Notes under the pieces: generated by a model
Told to the model about the DNA's origin: nothing
What the model saw: only the letters and a program-made list of their open reading frames with translations
The model's database searches: none
Shown here: positions 16,597-25,534 of the stretch, in pieces
Position numbering within the stretch: position 1 is the stretch's first letter
How the letters are laid out: each line of letters opens with the position of its first letter
Source of the DNA: SZAS-18 sp038322235
GTDB taxonomy: Bacteria; Verrucomicrobiota; Verrucomicrobiia; Chthoniobacterales; SZAS-18
Assembly: GCA_038322235.1 (NCBI GenBank)
Contig: JBBQFQ010000005.1
Span: 100,826 to 164,825 of the forward strand
Direction of reading: 5' to 3'
Length of the DNA: 64,000 bases
Translations under genes and position numbers: made by a program

Positions 16597-18204
16597 TCAC
16601 CGAGCGAGCGCCTCTTCCCGCGCCTGGCGCGCGGTGCGCGACCGACTGCGTGAATTGCGCGCGGCAATCTCAGCACGGGTGGTCGCGTTGATTCGCGACA
16701 TCGCTTCGCTCAGGAGCTGATACGCGCGCCGGAGGGGGAAGCGACTCATGAAAAAGAATCCCACCGCGGAGAACGCGAGGGTCGCTTGGAATGTCGACGA
16801 AACGAGCACGCCCATCGTTGCCTCATTCTGGGTGGCGCCGCCGAGCACGATGACGCTCCAGAGGAACCGATAAGACATCAGCGGCACGCTCATGCTGACC
16901 CGAGCACACCAGCCGAACATCACGCCGATCAAGCCATGGATGACGATCGCGCCCACGAGACCGAAATTTGCGTAGGCCTCGTTGACGAAGCCAAACCCGA
17001 CGCTCGTCTGGGTCTCCGCGCTGTTTTCGACGATCCCGTAGTGGACGGCGAGCACGTTGTTCCCGAAGTGGGCCTTCGCCTTCTCGCCGTAGAAGATTCG
17101 CGGGATGAGCAGCTCCGGAATCACCGAATAGGTCAATCCCCAAAGGTACGGCACCTGAGAGCCCGTGGAGTACTGAAAATAGAGGAAGAGATGCATCAGG
17201 CTGGTACGCTCCCAGGCGGAAGCCTTTTTCGTCTCATCTTGAGAAGACGCGTCCTTCGCCGCGAGCGACTCAGAAATCCCGTCGACCGAGTGGCCGATCC
17301 AATCGGCAAAAAACACCGGATAATCCTGCACGGAAACCGTCTGCCACATCACCTCGCCCCAATACTGCTCCCGCTGGTCCGCCTTGCCGGCGTGAAAGAA
17401 CGAGAAAATCGCCGCGATTCCCACGATCGCCCGCCAAGGCAAGACGCCCCGGCCCAGCGTAAAGCCGATGATCGTGGTCAAGCAGGTCGTGCCCGCGTAC
17501 GCGAGCAACATCCCGGTCACGCTGACGATGCAGCTCGCCGCCACGAGACCGATATAGGCGAACTTTTCGAAGGAATTCAGGGTGCCGATGCCGTGCTGGT
17601 AACCGAAGAAGAACGCCGCGAGGGAAGCGATTCCGAGAATCACCGCGCGAAGCACCGAATATCCCTCCGCCCCCGCGCTGAGGATTCCGCTAAAGGAGAG
17701 AATATTGAACCCTAGTGCAGCCACCAGAAACAACCAGAACAACGTGGAACCCCTCGACATCGGCAGCATCCAAGCAGTCCGCGGGGCCGGGATGCGGTGC
17801 CGGACACATATCCACCAGCCTGCCGTTCCGGCCAGGAGGCAGGCGCAGACCGAGATGGCCGCCACGAAGTGAAACGTGGGGGGGAAAAGCACGATGATGG
17901 GATGCTCCGTGACCAAGGGGAGCGCGAAGGCCCACAGGAACGTGGCCGAATACGCGGGATAAATCGGCAATCCCTTCGCTCGTCCCGTCACCCACATCCA
18001 CGCCGGAACGAGCGCACAAATCGTGATCAAGACGGCTCCCACCAGCGTCAACAAATCCTTGTCGTAACCGAGAAAAATGATCAGGCCGAGGAACAGGGAC
18101 GACGCCACGTTGGAGGTCGCGCGAAACTGCGCCAAACGCGATCCGGCGAGGTCCTGAAACGTCGAGAGATACCGGAAAAATGCGGAGGGATCCTTTGCAG
18201 CCAT
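16597..18204 (-). CDS. Wzy/O-antigen ligase-like polysaccharide polymerase
   Basis: 535 residues with about 12 hydrophobic helices and a large central hydrophilic loop (about 250-340: ADQREQYWGEVMWQTVSVQ... HSVDGISESLAAKDASSQDETKKASAWERTSLMH), the arrangement of Wzy polymerases and WaaL-type ligases. Late segments include YGIVENSAETQTSVGFGFVNEAYANFG. The C-terminus is basic and cytoplasmic. Wzy proteins are very divergent, so this rests on topology and context. Confidence 0.65.
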   Translation of the reverse strand: MAAKDPSAFFRYLSTFQDLAGSRLAQFRATSNVASSLFLGLIIFLGYDKDLLTLVGAVLITICALVPAWMWVTGRAKGLPIYPAYSATFLWAFALPLVTEHPIIVLFPPTFHFVAAISVCACLLAGTAGWWICVRHRIPAPRTAWMLPMSRGSTLFWLFLVAALGFNILSFSGILSAGAEGYSVLRAVILGIASLAAFFFGYQHGIGTLNSFEKFAYIGLVAASCIVSVTGMLLAYAGTTCLTTIIGFTLGRGVLPWRAIVGIAAIFSFFHAGKADQREQYWGEVMWQTVSVQDYPVFFADWIGHSVDGISESLAAKDASSQDETKKASAWERTSLMHLFLYFQYSTGSQVPYLWGLTYSVIPELLIPRIFYGEKAKAHFGNNVLAVHYGIVENSAETQTSVGFGFVNEAYANFGLVGAIVIHGLIGVMFGWCARVSMSVPLMSYRFLWSVIVLGGATQNEATMGVLVSSTFQATLAFSAVGFFFMSRFPLRRAYQLLSEAMSRINATTRAEIAARNSRSRSRTARQAREEALAR

Positions 18205-18259
18205 ACCGGAAGAAGGTCTACTATCTGAAAGTTGCGCTTACGCGAACGAAAAGCGGCTG

Positions 18260-19582
18260 TTACGGCGCGTTCATCTGCCCAGACGGTGCGGGTGCAAGGC
18301 CCAGCCACGCGTCCAGCGCAGCGCAGAACGACTGGGTCATCGCCGGGGCGAGATGGGGTTGAAGCTCGGAGGCGAGAGGAATCGCCCGCGCGGACGAAGG
18401 GTCAAACCAGGTGCGGGAGACGCTCGATGCCAGTTCCGAAACCGGGGTCTTGGTCGAGAACGTCACGAGCCCCGTCACCCCGAGCGCCCGCAATGCGCCC
18501 GGCACGCTGCTGTCCTCATGGAACACCGCGAGAATCGGCTTCCCCGCCAGCGCGCAGGTGAAGAGCTTCGAAGCGGTGTACGAGCTATCGTTCGAACCGA
18601 AGAGCAGAATCGCGTCCGCCCGTTCCAGGCACCCCAGCGCCTCGAAAAACGGCACCCTCGCTGGATGTTCCTCGATCTGCGAACCGATCCCCAGACTCTC
18701 CGCCAGCGCCTTGATGCTAGCGGGGCCACCGCCGGGTGCGTAGGTCGTGCCGACGAAAAGCACGCGGGTTCGCGGGTCGATCCGGCCTGACGCCAGCGCG
18801 TCCGCGAAGGCCGCGAGAAACGCCTGCACACTCAGCCAATCGGTTCGGGCGATTCCCGCGTACACCCACGTTTCCGCCGTGCGGTCCGGCGCGAGAGCGG
18901 GAAAGCGGACGGGCAGGTTCTTCGCCACCGCGAAATCGGTCTCGGAGGCGGCGAAGGGCAGCACCGCGCACCGATCCTCGGGAATCGCCGGATACCTCCG
19001 GGCGAATTGCCGCGGATACTCCGGCGAGACACAGATGTTCCCGGCCGCCTCCCGCACGATGTGCGGTTCGCACCACCGCGCCTGCTTCTGCGAAAGCCGA
19101 TATTTCCAGCTTCCGCCCGGAGCATGGGAAGATTCGAGCGATTCCGTGGGATGATCCGTTCGCCATGGATCCTGGAAGTCGAGGACATACCGGACGCCAA
19201 AGCGTCGCTTCCAACGTGGCCCGAGAGCCATCGCCATGAACTGGGCCGTCGAGATAAAGACCGCATCGAAGCGTTGCGAGCGCATCAGCGCGTCCCCCGC
19301 CCGCCGAAGCTGCAGGTAGCTGCGCAGGGCGATCGTCCCCATCCCGATCCTCCGCGTCCACTTCAGCGGCAGCGCCCCGACCCGATGGACCTCGATATCT
19401 GCGGGATACGTTTTTTCGAGGAGCGGCTCGATGACCGCCCCTTCGATGGCTCCCGGCTCGACCGCGAGGACCACGGGCTCCCAACCGAAGGCCCGCAGAT
19501 GGGGCAGCATATGCCGCACTCGCTGGTGATCGGCCGCGTTCACCGGCGGAAAATGCGGACTGACGATGAGGAGACGTTTCAG
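18260..19582 (-). CDS. GT4-like glycosyltransferase
   Basis: About 440 residues if it begins at the CTG at 19582 (KRLLIVSPHFPPVNAADHQRVRHMLPHL). The frame is open to 19729, but that extension reads through a dispersed repeat and is probably not protein. GT-B features: FDAVFISTAQFMAMALG, YVLDFQDPWRTDHP (typical of this subfamily), WVYAGIARTDWLSVQAFLAAFADAL, FVGTTYAPGGGPASIKALAESLG, ADAILLFGSNDSSYTASKLFTCALAGKPILAVFHE. Standard start codon not found, so the 5' end is uncertain. Confidence 0.82.
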   Translation of the reverse strand: MKRLLIVSPHFPPVNAADHQRVRHMLPHLRAFGWEPVVLAVEPGAIEGAVIEPLLEKTYPADIEVHRVGALPLKWTRRIGMGTIALRSYLQLRRAGDALMRSQRFDAVFISTAQFMAMALGPRWKRRFGVRYVLDFQDPWRTDHPTESLESSHAPGGSWKYRLSQKQARWCEPHIVREAAGNICVSPEYPRQFARRYPAIPEDRCAVLPFAASETDFAVAKNLPVRFPALAPDRTAETWVYAGIARTDWLSVQAFLAAFADALASGRIDPRTRVLFVGTTYAPGGGPASIKALAESLGIGSQIEEHPARVPFFEALGCLERADAILLFGSNDSSYTASKLFTCALAGKPILAVFHEDSSVPGALRALGVTGLVTFSTKTPVSELASSVSRTWFDPSSARAIPLASELQPHLAPAMTQSFCAALDAWLGLAPAPSGQMNAP

Positions 19583-19661
19583 AGCCGGGGGATGAGGGGC
19601 GGATGTCGGGCGACCGGGAAAAAAATGAGAAGAGCTTGGGAGGTCGTGTGGATCGCCGGCT

Positions 19662-19745
19662 GAAGGCCTGACCCAAGCCAGCCCTAGGCAACGCCCAGGG
19701 GACCAGTGATTATTTTCCTGGAGCCCCACCGGGGCGCCGCAAGAG
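19662..19745. repeat. Dispersed repeat family A, copy 1
   Basis: About 84 bp filling the gap between two glycosyltransferase genes. Shares with 36886-36985 the blocks CAAGCCAGCCCT, GGCAACGCCCAGGG, ACCAG.GATT and AGCCCC.CGGGGCGCC. The arms AGCCC/GGGCG give imperfect hairpin potential. Non-coding. Confidence 0.75.
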
Positions 19746-19783
19746 GGCGAGCGCGTAACCGATCGCTCCTTGGCCCCGCGTTT

Positions 19784-20983
19784 TCATGGCTTCAGTCCCA
19801 CGTCGCGTTTCACCTGCAAGATCGCCTCGAAATCCGCGAGAAAACGGGCAGCGATCGAGGGAGCAGAATACTCCGTGGAGGTTCGCCACGCCGCGAAGCC
19901 GAGCGCGGCCGCGCGATCCGGATCTGACGCGAGCTCGGTCAGGCGCGCGGCGAGGGCGCCCGCTGGATCGCTCGCGCGATGATCGAAAACGAGCCCGTTC
20001 TCACCGTCCCGCAGGAAATCTCCGAAACACTCGAGCGCGGATACGACCACGGGCCGGGCTTGAGCCATCGCCTCGAGCGGCCCCACTCCGAAGGTCTCGC
20101 CGCCTTCGTCGATGCTCGGATACACAAACGCGCCGGCGCCGCGCAGTTCCTTCCGGAGCTCGTCCGGATCGGCTAGAAATCCGACCCACTGAATCCTTTC
20201 GCTCACGTCCCTTGCTCGCTCCTTCAACGCGGCGACGAAGGCCTCTCCCCCACCCCCGAGCGCCATCTCCTGGGGACCGACCAGTCTCAGCCGCCACTCG
20301 CGTCCGATTTCCGTTCGTCCAAAGCGGGCGAACGCGTCGATGAGCAGCCCGATTCCCTTCTGCGGATGGATTCGTCCGGCATAGACAATGACCTTCGGGC
20401 GGTCCTGACTCGCCGAACGGGCCTCGGCTTCCCCCGCGATGGCCATGCCGGGCGGAAGCGGATAGGGAATCGTCACGATCCGGCTCGCGCACTCCGGCAC
20501 GATCGCAGCAATCGCGGCGGCAACGGGAGAACTCGGCGCCTGCAGGCGCGCGGCGTGCCGATACCATCGCACCTGTCTTTTGGGAAACCGACCGACGTGT
20601 ACGTAGATCGCACCTTTGGTCGATTGACGGCGCAGATGCATGGGGGCGAAGACCGAGTTCGTGATCACCAAATCGCCCGGAGGAAGCTCCGCGACGGCGC
20701 GGCGGGAGTAGAGCCAGTCCCAAAGGAGTCTCACTGGCCACACGAGATCGACTCCGCCGATCGGGCGCCACGACCCTGGCGTGTCGAACCCAGGAACCCG
20801 TCGATGCGTGACCCCGTCGATTCGCTCCTGTACGGGAAGGCCTGCAAAAGTCCGCGAAATCGCCGTGACTTCATGCGAAGCGTCCGCGAATTCCTTCCCG
20901 AGGGCGAACCAGATTTTTTCTATCGCCCCGCCCCGGCGGGGCGGAACAGGGAGGAACGGTCCGTTGAGGATGTTGAGACGCAC
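19784..20983 (-). CDS. GT4 glycosyltransferase
   Basis: 399 residues from GTG 20983 (RLNILNGPFLPVPPRRGGAIEKIWFALG). The frame stays open upstream to 21520, but that part lies antisense-frame within the next gene and is not protein-like. Donor domain: KVIVYAGRIHPQKGIGLLIDAFARFG, LVGPQEMALGGGGEAFVAALK, and FVYPSIDEGGETFGVGPLEAMAQARPVVVS with the EX7E motif. C-terminal FLADFEAIL. Part of the minus-strand glycan operon. Confidence 0.9.
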   Translation of the reverse strand: MRLNILNGPFLPVPPRRGGAIEKIWFALGKEFADASHEVTAISRTFAGLPVQERIDGVTHRRVPGFDTPGSWRPIGGVDLVWPVRLLWDWLYSRRAVAELPPGDLVITNSVFAPMHLRRQSTKGAIYVHVGRFPKRQVRWYRHAARLQAPSSPVAAAIAAIVPECASRIVTIPYPLPPGMAIAGEAEARSASQDRPKVIVYAGRIHPQKGIGLLIDAFARFGRTEIGREWRLRLVGPQEMALGGGGEAFVAALKERARDVSERIQWVGFLADPDELRKELRGAGAFVYPSIDEGGETFGVGPLEAMAQARPVVVSALECFGDFLRDGENGLVFDHRASDPAGALAARLTELASDPDRAAALGFAAWRTSTEYSAPSIAARFLADFEAILQVKRDVGLKP

Positions 20984-21044
20984 GTCAGGCTGGCGGGGGG
21001 CGAGATTCACTCTCTGGGCTTCGAACGTAAACACGCAACGGGCG

Positions 21045-22289
21045 TCAGCCAGCCGCCTCAAGCGCGCTAGCAACCGCCATTGCGAGCCTCGATCCCTCCC
21101 GATCCCAATTGAAGCGCCCTCGTCCGAGCGTCCACGCGGCCGCCCGCGCACGGCAGACGCGATCAGGATCAGCGAAATAGCGATCAAGTTCAGCGGCGGC
21201 CCGGCTTGGATCAGAAAGATCCACGAGCAACGCGGCCTCGCCGCACTCGCCGGCGAGCCACGTCTGGGCCTGCGTGGGCGTGAGCAGCACGGGGACACCG
21301 GCGAGGAGATACGTGAAGGCCTTGTTTGTGAGCGCGAGATCGCGGTTGGGAGGATCTCGTGACTCAATCGCCAACCCCAGATCGTAGGCCGCGCCCAGCG
21401 TGACCATTTCGTCCGGCGGCGCGAACGGAAGAAAGACGATGCCCTCCGCAACGCCTTCGCGCTTCGCGATCGAATCCAGCCGGAGCCGGTAGGCAGGATC
21501 ACACGCTCCCCGCAGTTCAAGCCGGCAGGTCGTCCGCATCCGTCCGATCGCCGCGAGGATCTCCTCCAGTCCCCGCCCCGGACCGATCGTTTGCGAAAAC
21601 CAGTAAATCCGCCTGGGCCCCCTCGCGGAGGGGTTGACGGGCGCCGCTGGTCCCTCCGAAATCGGAAAGACGTTCAGGATCGGGGTCATCTCCAACCCGA
21701 GGACTTTGCGATACTCCTCTGCAATCAGGGGCGAGGAGGCGGTGAGGTGGCTGCAGCGCGTGAGGTCTCTGGCTTCAAGGAAGGGGATAACCCGTTGCTC
21801 CGACGAATCGTGCAGCGCCGTGTTCGTTTCGGCGCGGTGAAAATCCTCCGCGTCGAAGCCGAGCGACGCTCTGTTCCCCGCCGACGCGCGAGCGGCCGCC
21901 ACGAGGCCCGCCGTGCAGTGACCGATATAGAGTCGCGCGCGAATCCGGACCGCAGTGGCGGCAAGGGGCGCGATGCTGATGTGATGGGCGGCGTCGGCCA
22001 GCGAGCGCAGAAAGACGGATGGTGCGGACGCCACGAGCGCGCGCGCGATTTTTCTCACCACTCGACGTGACAAAGCGGCGGGACCGGTCGACCAGGCGAC
22101 GGAAGTGCCCGTCCAAGCGGCTCGGCGCAAGATCTCGGTATCCAACTGCGCCAGCGTCGGGACATAGCTGCCGTGGACAACATGGACCTTCAGTCCCGCC
22201 GCTGCACAAGCCGACGCCTCTTTCACGACGCGGGGATTTGCCGCGAGATGCGAGGGCGAAACCAAGCAGACGTCAACCATGCGGTTCAC
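21045..22289 (-). CDS. GT4-like glycosyltransferase
   Basis: 414 residues from GTG 22289 (ATG 22280 also possible). N-terminus VDVCLVSPSHLAANPRVVKEASACAAAGLKVHVVHG, typical of GT4 enzymes with a SHLAANPR loop; middle ARLYIGHCTAGLVAAARA and FDAEDFH; donor half RRIYWFSQTIGPGRGLEEILAAIGRM, VFLPFAPPDEMVTLGAAYDLGLAIESRDPPNRDLALTNKAFTYLLAGVPVLLTPT. GTGA overlap with the upstream GT2 gene shows coupled translation. Confidence 0.88.
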   Translation of the reverse strand: MNRMVDVCLVSPSHLAANPRVVKEASACAAAGLKVHVVHGSYVPTLAQLDTEILRRAAWTGTSVAWSTGPAALSRRVVRKIARALVASAPSVFLRSLADAAHHISIAPLAATAVRIRARLYIGHCTAGLVAAARASAGNRASLGFDAEDFHRAETNTALHDSSEQRVIPFLEARDLTRCSHLTASSPLIAEEYRKVLGLEMTPILNVFPISEGPAAPVNPSARGPRRIYWFSQTIGPGRGLEEILAAIGRMRTTCRLELRGACDPAYRLRLDSIAKREGVAEGIVFLPFAPPDEMVTLGAAYDLGLAIESRDPPNRDLALTNKAFTYLLAGVPVLLTPTQAQTWLAGECGEAALLVDLSDPSRAAAELDRYFADPDRVCRARAAAWTLGRGRFNWDREGSRLAMAVASALEAAG

Positions 22290-23284
22290 GTCGCGGTTTC
22301 ATTCGGTCGCTTTCGTCGCAACATCATGGCCCGGTAGCCCGTCCGATGAATCAGCGATTGGAACGTTCGCGCGATGCGCCAACCGAAAAGCCCTGCGAGG
22401 AACTTCGGGACGCGGCCCCCAGGGAAGGAAATTGAACTTCCCCCGAGGCCTTTGGACTCTGCCGCGGCGATCTCAGCCACATCTGGGTGATCGGGCAGGA
22501 AATCGAATGCCAAGGACTGCCAAATGTCCGCACACGCGTCCTTCGCGCGTCGGGAATCATCCCTCGCAAGGACGTATGAAGTCGCTAATCTGGCCGATTC
22601 AAGCGCAGAAACCGCGTGCCTCCTGGACCGCTGCGCTGACAACGTGCTTGCTACCCCGGAGCGGTACATCAATCTCGCCCCCGCGGCGAATCGAATCTCA
22701 TCTACCGCCAGGAACGACCGGGTGAAAAACTCAAAATCATCGATCAGCGATAGCTCTTCGTTCCACCCGCCCACCGAATCGATCACTCTGCGCGGGAGAA
22801 GAAATGTTCCACACTGCATCATGGGCTGCGCACCTTTGAATGCGCGCAAGATCCACTCGAGTGAAGCAAGGTCGTTCCGCACGGTCTCGGGAGCGGGACG
22901 CCAATTTTTCGGCTCATCTTGATAAAATCGCCCCCACTCGCCCGACGCAATCGCATTCGTTCCATCAGCGAGACGAGCTATTTGGGATTCGACGCAATTC
23001 GCGCTGATCAGGTCATCGGCATCGAGGTATTTGACGAACTCGCCCCGAGAATGGGCAAAAGCGGCGTTACGAGCTGCGGCGGCGCCAAGCTTGGCACAGT
23101 TGACGAGGCGCACTCGCCCCAAGTGCGCGGCGACAATCTCTCGAGACAAATCCGAAGAACCATTGTCAGCGACAATGATCTCACAGTTTTTCCACGTTTG
23201 CTTTAGGCACACCTGGAGCGTTTCCTCCAGGGTACGATGTGCGTTGAAGCACGGGATGAGTATGGATACCACTGGATTACCCAT
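22286..23284 (-). CDS. GT2 glycosyltransferase
   Basis: 332 residues from ATG 23284. GT-A core: VVSILIPCFNAHRTLEETLQVCLKQTWKNCEIIVADNGSSD and GEFVKYLDADDLISANCVE (DxD metal site). C-terminal region about 230-332 is mostly helical and less conserved. First gene of the coupled pair with the GT4 gene downstream. Sequence here is visibly poorer in GC than genes nearer 12-18 kb, which would fit separate acquisition. Confidence 0.9.
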   Translation of the reverse strand: MGNPVVSILIPCFNAHRTLEETLQVCLKQTWKNCEIIVADNGSSDLSREIVAAHLGRVRLVNCAKLGAAAARNAAFAHSRGEFVKYLDADDLISANCVESQIARLADGTNAIASGEWGRFYQDEPKNWRPAPETVRNDLASLEWILRAFKGAQPMMQCGTFLLPRRVIDSVGGWNEELSLIDDFEFFTRSFLAVDEIRFAAGARLMYRSGVASTLSAQRSRRHAVSALESARLATSYVLARDDSRRAKDACADIWQSLAFDFLPDHPDVAEIAAAESKGLGGSSISFPGGRVPKFLAGLFGWRIARTFQSLIHRTGYRAMMLRRKRPNETAT

Positions 23285-23488
23285 CGCAAGGGGTCGAATC
23301 AAAACTGTTCTTAAATCAAGAATACCGTCGAATCGCTCGGCTAACTGTGAGAAGGCGTGTGCGCTCTGAAGCCGCTCCACTTTTCCCACACAGTCCCACT
23401 TTCTACACACGCCCTCCACGGAGAGCACCTAGGGACTTCACCGCCATGAGCGTACATAATGCGTCAAAGCTAAGCTGAGGTTAAAATG

Positions 23489-23512
23489 ACGATGTCCGCG
23501 ACCGACATCCGG
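23489..23512 (-). terminator. Possible terminator after the 23.5 kb GT2 gene
   Basis: Minus strand: hairpin GATGTC-7 nt-GACATC right after the GT2 stop, followed by GTCATTTTAAC. Arms are only 6 bp and the T-run is short, so it is weak. It would split the locus into two transcripts, with 23285-23488 holding the promoter for the downstream genes. Confidence 0.4.
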
Positions 23513-24502
23513 TTAGGGTTGGGCGCGCGACTCCCTCCAGCGCATCGCCGTATTTTCCTCAAGGAATCGCCACCATTCGGATCGCTCCCGCCGCGAGCGG
23601 CGGATCCGCAGAAAGAGGCTCGGTCGCCGTGCGAAGCCTCGCAGCACAACCCACCAGTCGCTCCATCTGGCGTGGGCTAGTAGGCGCCGCCGCGAGCCGG
23701 GATCGGCGAGGCTGGCGAGGATCAAGCTGCTGGTCCCGGTCGGCTGCCGGGCCCGGGCATCCGTCCATATTTGCGCAACCTGCGAGTCAGTGAACGGGCA
23801 TTCGTGGAAAAACGTGGCCATCAACATGGCTTGTAGCTCGGCCCACTCAGCGACGTCCTGAGAGCGTGCCGTCTGTCGCGTGATAGAGAACGTCGCGAGC
23901 GGCCGCGGCACGAGCACCAGCGGGTGCGGAAAGAGACGCTCGCGGAATTGCTCGATCACGGCAAACGGTACCGCGGGAATCCGGTAATCCTGGCCTGGCC
24001 GCGAGCGGAACAATGCCGCTCCGTTCGAGTGCAGCGCTCCGCCTACCTGCTCACGCTGGCCCCACGCGAACTGGCGCGGCAACCCTCCAGTTTCCGGCCA
24101 AATCGTGCGACCGGTTGCGCGGAACTGCCCGTCAGGCATTTCTTCGGCGACATGCATGTTCGCCCAGAAGATGGTGACCTCCGGTAGCGAGTCCGCGGTC
24201 GCGAGCATCGTCGCGAGGAAGTCGGGCTCCCACCAGTTGTCGTCCTCAAGGATGGAGTAGAAGGGCTCGGCCGGCGCCCGGAAGAACAGGTTGAAGGTTC
24301 CCGTGCCGCCGAGGTTGCTCTCGTGGGTGACGAGTGTGATGCGGGGGTCGCCCAATTGCGAGAGGAGCTGAGCAGGTAGCGGGTCTTCCGGCGCGTCGTT
24401 GTGCAGCTCGCACACCCAGTCGGGACAGGTCTGCGCGCGCAGGCTAGCGAGCGCACGCGGTAGCCACTGCGGGCGGCGGCACGTTGGCAAATAGACGCGC
24501 AC
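23513..24502 (-). CDS. GT2 glycosyltransferase
   Basis: 329 residues from GTG 24502 (RVYLPTCRRPQWLPRALASLRAQTCPDWVCELHNDAP). A GTG at 24540 is an alternative. GT-A motifs: HNDAPED, NLGGTGTFNLFFR, and FYSILEDDNWWEPDFL with the DDxW metal site. C-terminal part ARPTGTSSL... FLRIRRSRRERSEWWRFLEENTAMRW is basic. Follows the methyltransferase gene at 24516 within 14 bp, so the two form a pair. Confidence 0.85.
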   Translation of the reverse strand: MRVYLPTCRRPQWLPRALASLRAQTCPDWVCELHNDAPEDPLPAQLLSQLGDPRITLVTHESNLGGTGTFNLFFRAPAEPFYSILEDDNWWEPDFLATMLATADSLPEVTIFWANMHVAEEMPDGQFRATGRTIWPETGGLPRQFAWGQREQVGGALHSNGAALFRSRPGQDYRIPAVPFAVIEQFRERLFPHPLVLVPRPLATFSITRQTARSQDVAEWAELQAMLMATFFHECPFTDSQVAQIWTDARARQPTGTSSLILASLADPGSRRRLLAHARWSDWWVVLRGFARRPSLFLRIRRSRRERSEWWRFLEENTAMRWRESRAQP

Positions 24503-24515
24503 CCGCGCGCGGATT

Positions 24516-25319
24516 TCAGCGGGTCCGCTGGTAGACACGATTGTGGCCAACGTTGAGGACGTTGGTGAAGCCGAGCGCGGGAAGCTCGCGGACGGCGCGC
24601 GAGACGCTCTCGTGGCCCTTCCAGAAAACCGTCCCAGGCAGCTCGCAACCGGCGTCGTCTGCCACGAGCCAGCCGCCGGGGACGACCTTCGGGCCAAAAG
24701 TGCGGAAGTCGTGCATCGCACCTTCGTAGGTATGGTCACCATCCACGTAGATGATCTCGAAGCGTTCGTTCGCGAGCCTTCCGAGGAGGACGGGGTCGGT
24801 CGAGAAGCCGCGATGCAGCGTCACGCGGTCGAAATTCAGCGCGAATTTGTTGAAGAATGCTCGGATGACGCCCTCGTAGTCGTCCCGCGGGTAAAAGTTC
24901 CCACTCGCGACCCTCTCGCGAAACCGTTCGCTAAACCAGTGACGGAGCTTATTGAAAATTCGCAATCGGGGCATCGGCTGGCCTTCGATCGGCGAAACGG
25001 CAGAGACCGAGACATCGAGCTGATACTCGCGCGCGAGCAGAGACCACAGCGAGATCACTTGGCCCTTGAACACGCCGATCTCAAGCGCGCGCACCCGACC
25101 GAAACACGCCGCGGCGTTCTGCAGCAACATCCGCCACATGGTGTGAAAGCCCGGGTCGCCGAAACCCAGTTCGTTGTCCTGCACGTGGCGCCGGTGGGCG
25201 GCTAGCACCGGGTCGCCCCAAGTCAGCGCGTCGAAGGAGGCGTGCAAGCGGTCGTTCTCCTCCGCGGTGTTGCGGTACGTGGCGACCAAGCGCTCGAACT
25301 CGGTGGGCAACTCAGCCAT
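24516..25319 (-). CDS. Class I SAM methyltransferase (Methyltransf_24-like)
   Basis: 267 residues from ATG 25319. Motif I is VRALEIGVFKGQVISLWSLLA (about 77); then VSAVSPIEGQP, a second-half IIYVDGDHTYEGAMHDFRTFGPKVVPGGWLVADDAG, which is the classic cephalosporin hydroxylase/TylF-like and Methyltransf_24 pattern with metal-binding DGDH. Likely O-methylates a sugar. Between its start and the next gene (25320-25534, 215 bp) I see no gene; it may hold a promoter. Confidence 0.82.
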   Translation of the reverse strand: MAELPTEFERLVATYRNTAEENDRLHASFDALTWGDPVLAAHRRHVQDNELGFGDPGFHTMWRMLLQNAAACFGRVRALEIGVFKGQVISLWSLLAREYQLDVSVSAVSPIEGQPMPRLRIFNKLRHWFSERFRERVASGNFYPRDDYEGVIRAFFNKFALNFDRVTLHRGFSTDPVLLGRLANERFEIIYVDGDHTYEGAMHDFRTFGPKVVPGGWLVADDAGCELPGTVFWKGHESVSRAVRELPALGFTNVLNVGHNRVYQRTR

Positions 25320-25534
25320 GGTGGAACTGGTTGTTTGGCGGATGCGCAGCGAACCCGCCGAGCAGAGTGGCAGGCCGGCGGCAGGGTAGAGTTCCGGGGT
25401 GCTCACACGCCGGACCGTGTCGACGCGCCCGCAGTTCAGGCTCCAAGTAGCCCTTGGCGGCAGGGGAGTCCGACGGACCGACCACGCTGCCCCGAAGCAT
25501 CAACCAAGGGGCGGCCATCAGGTTCTTTCTCCCA

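Noticed and set aside
19583..19729. N-terminal extension of the glycosyltransferase at 18260-19582.
   Set aside because: It translates a family A repeat and is Pro/Ser-rich; not likely protein, though the true start codon is unclear.
20984..21520. N-terminal extension of the GT4 gene at 19784-20983.
   Set aside because: It lies over the coding region of the next glycosyltransferase in another frame and has no glycosyltransferase features; the GTG at 20983 gives a proper start.
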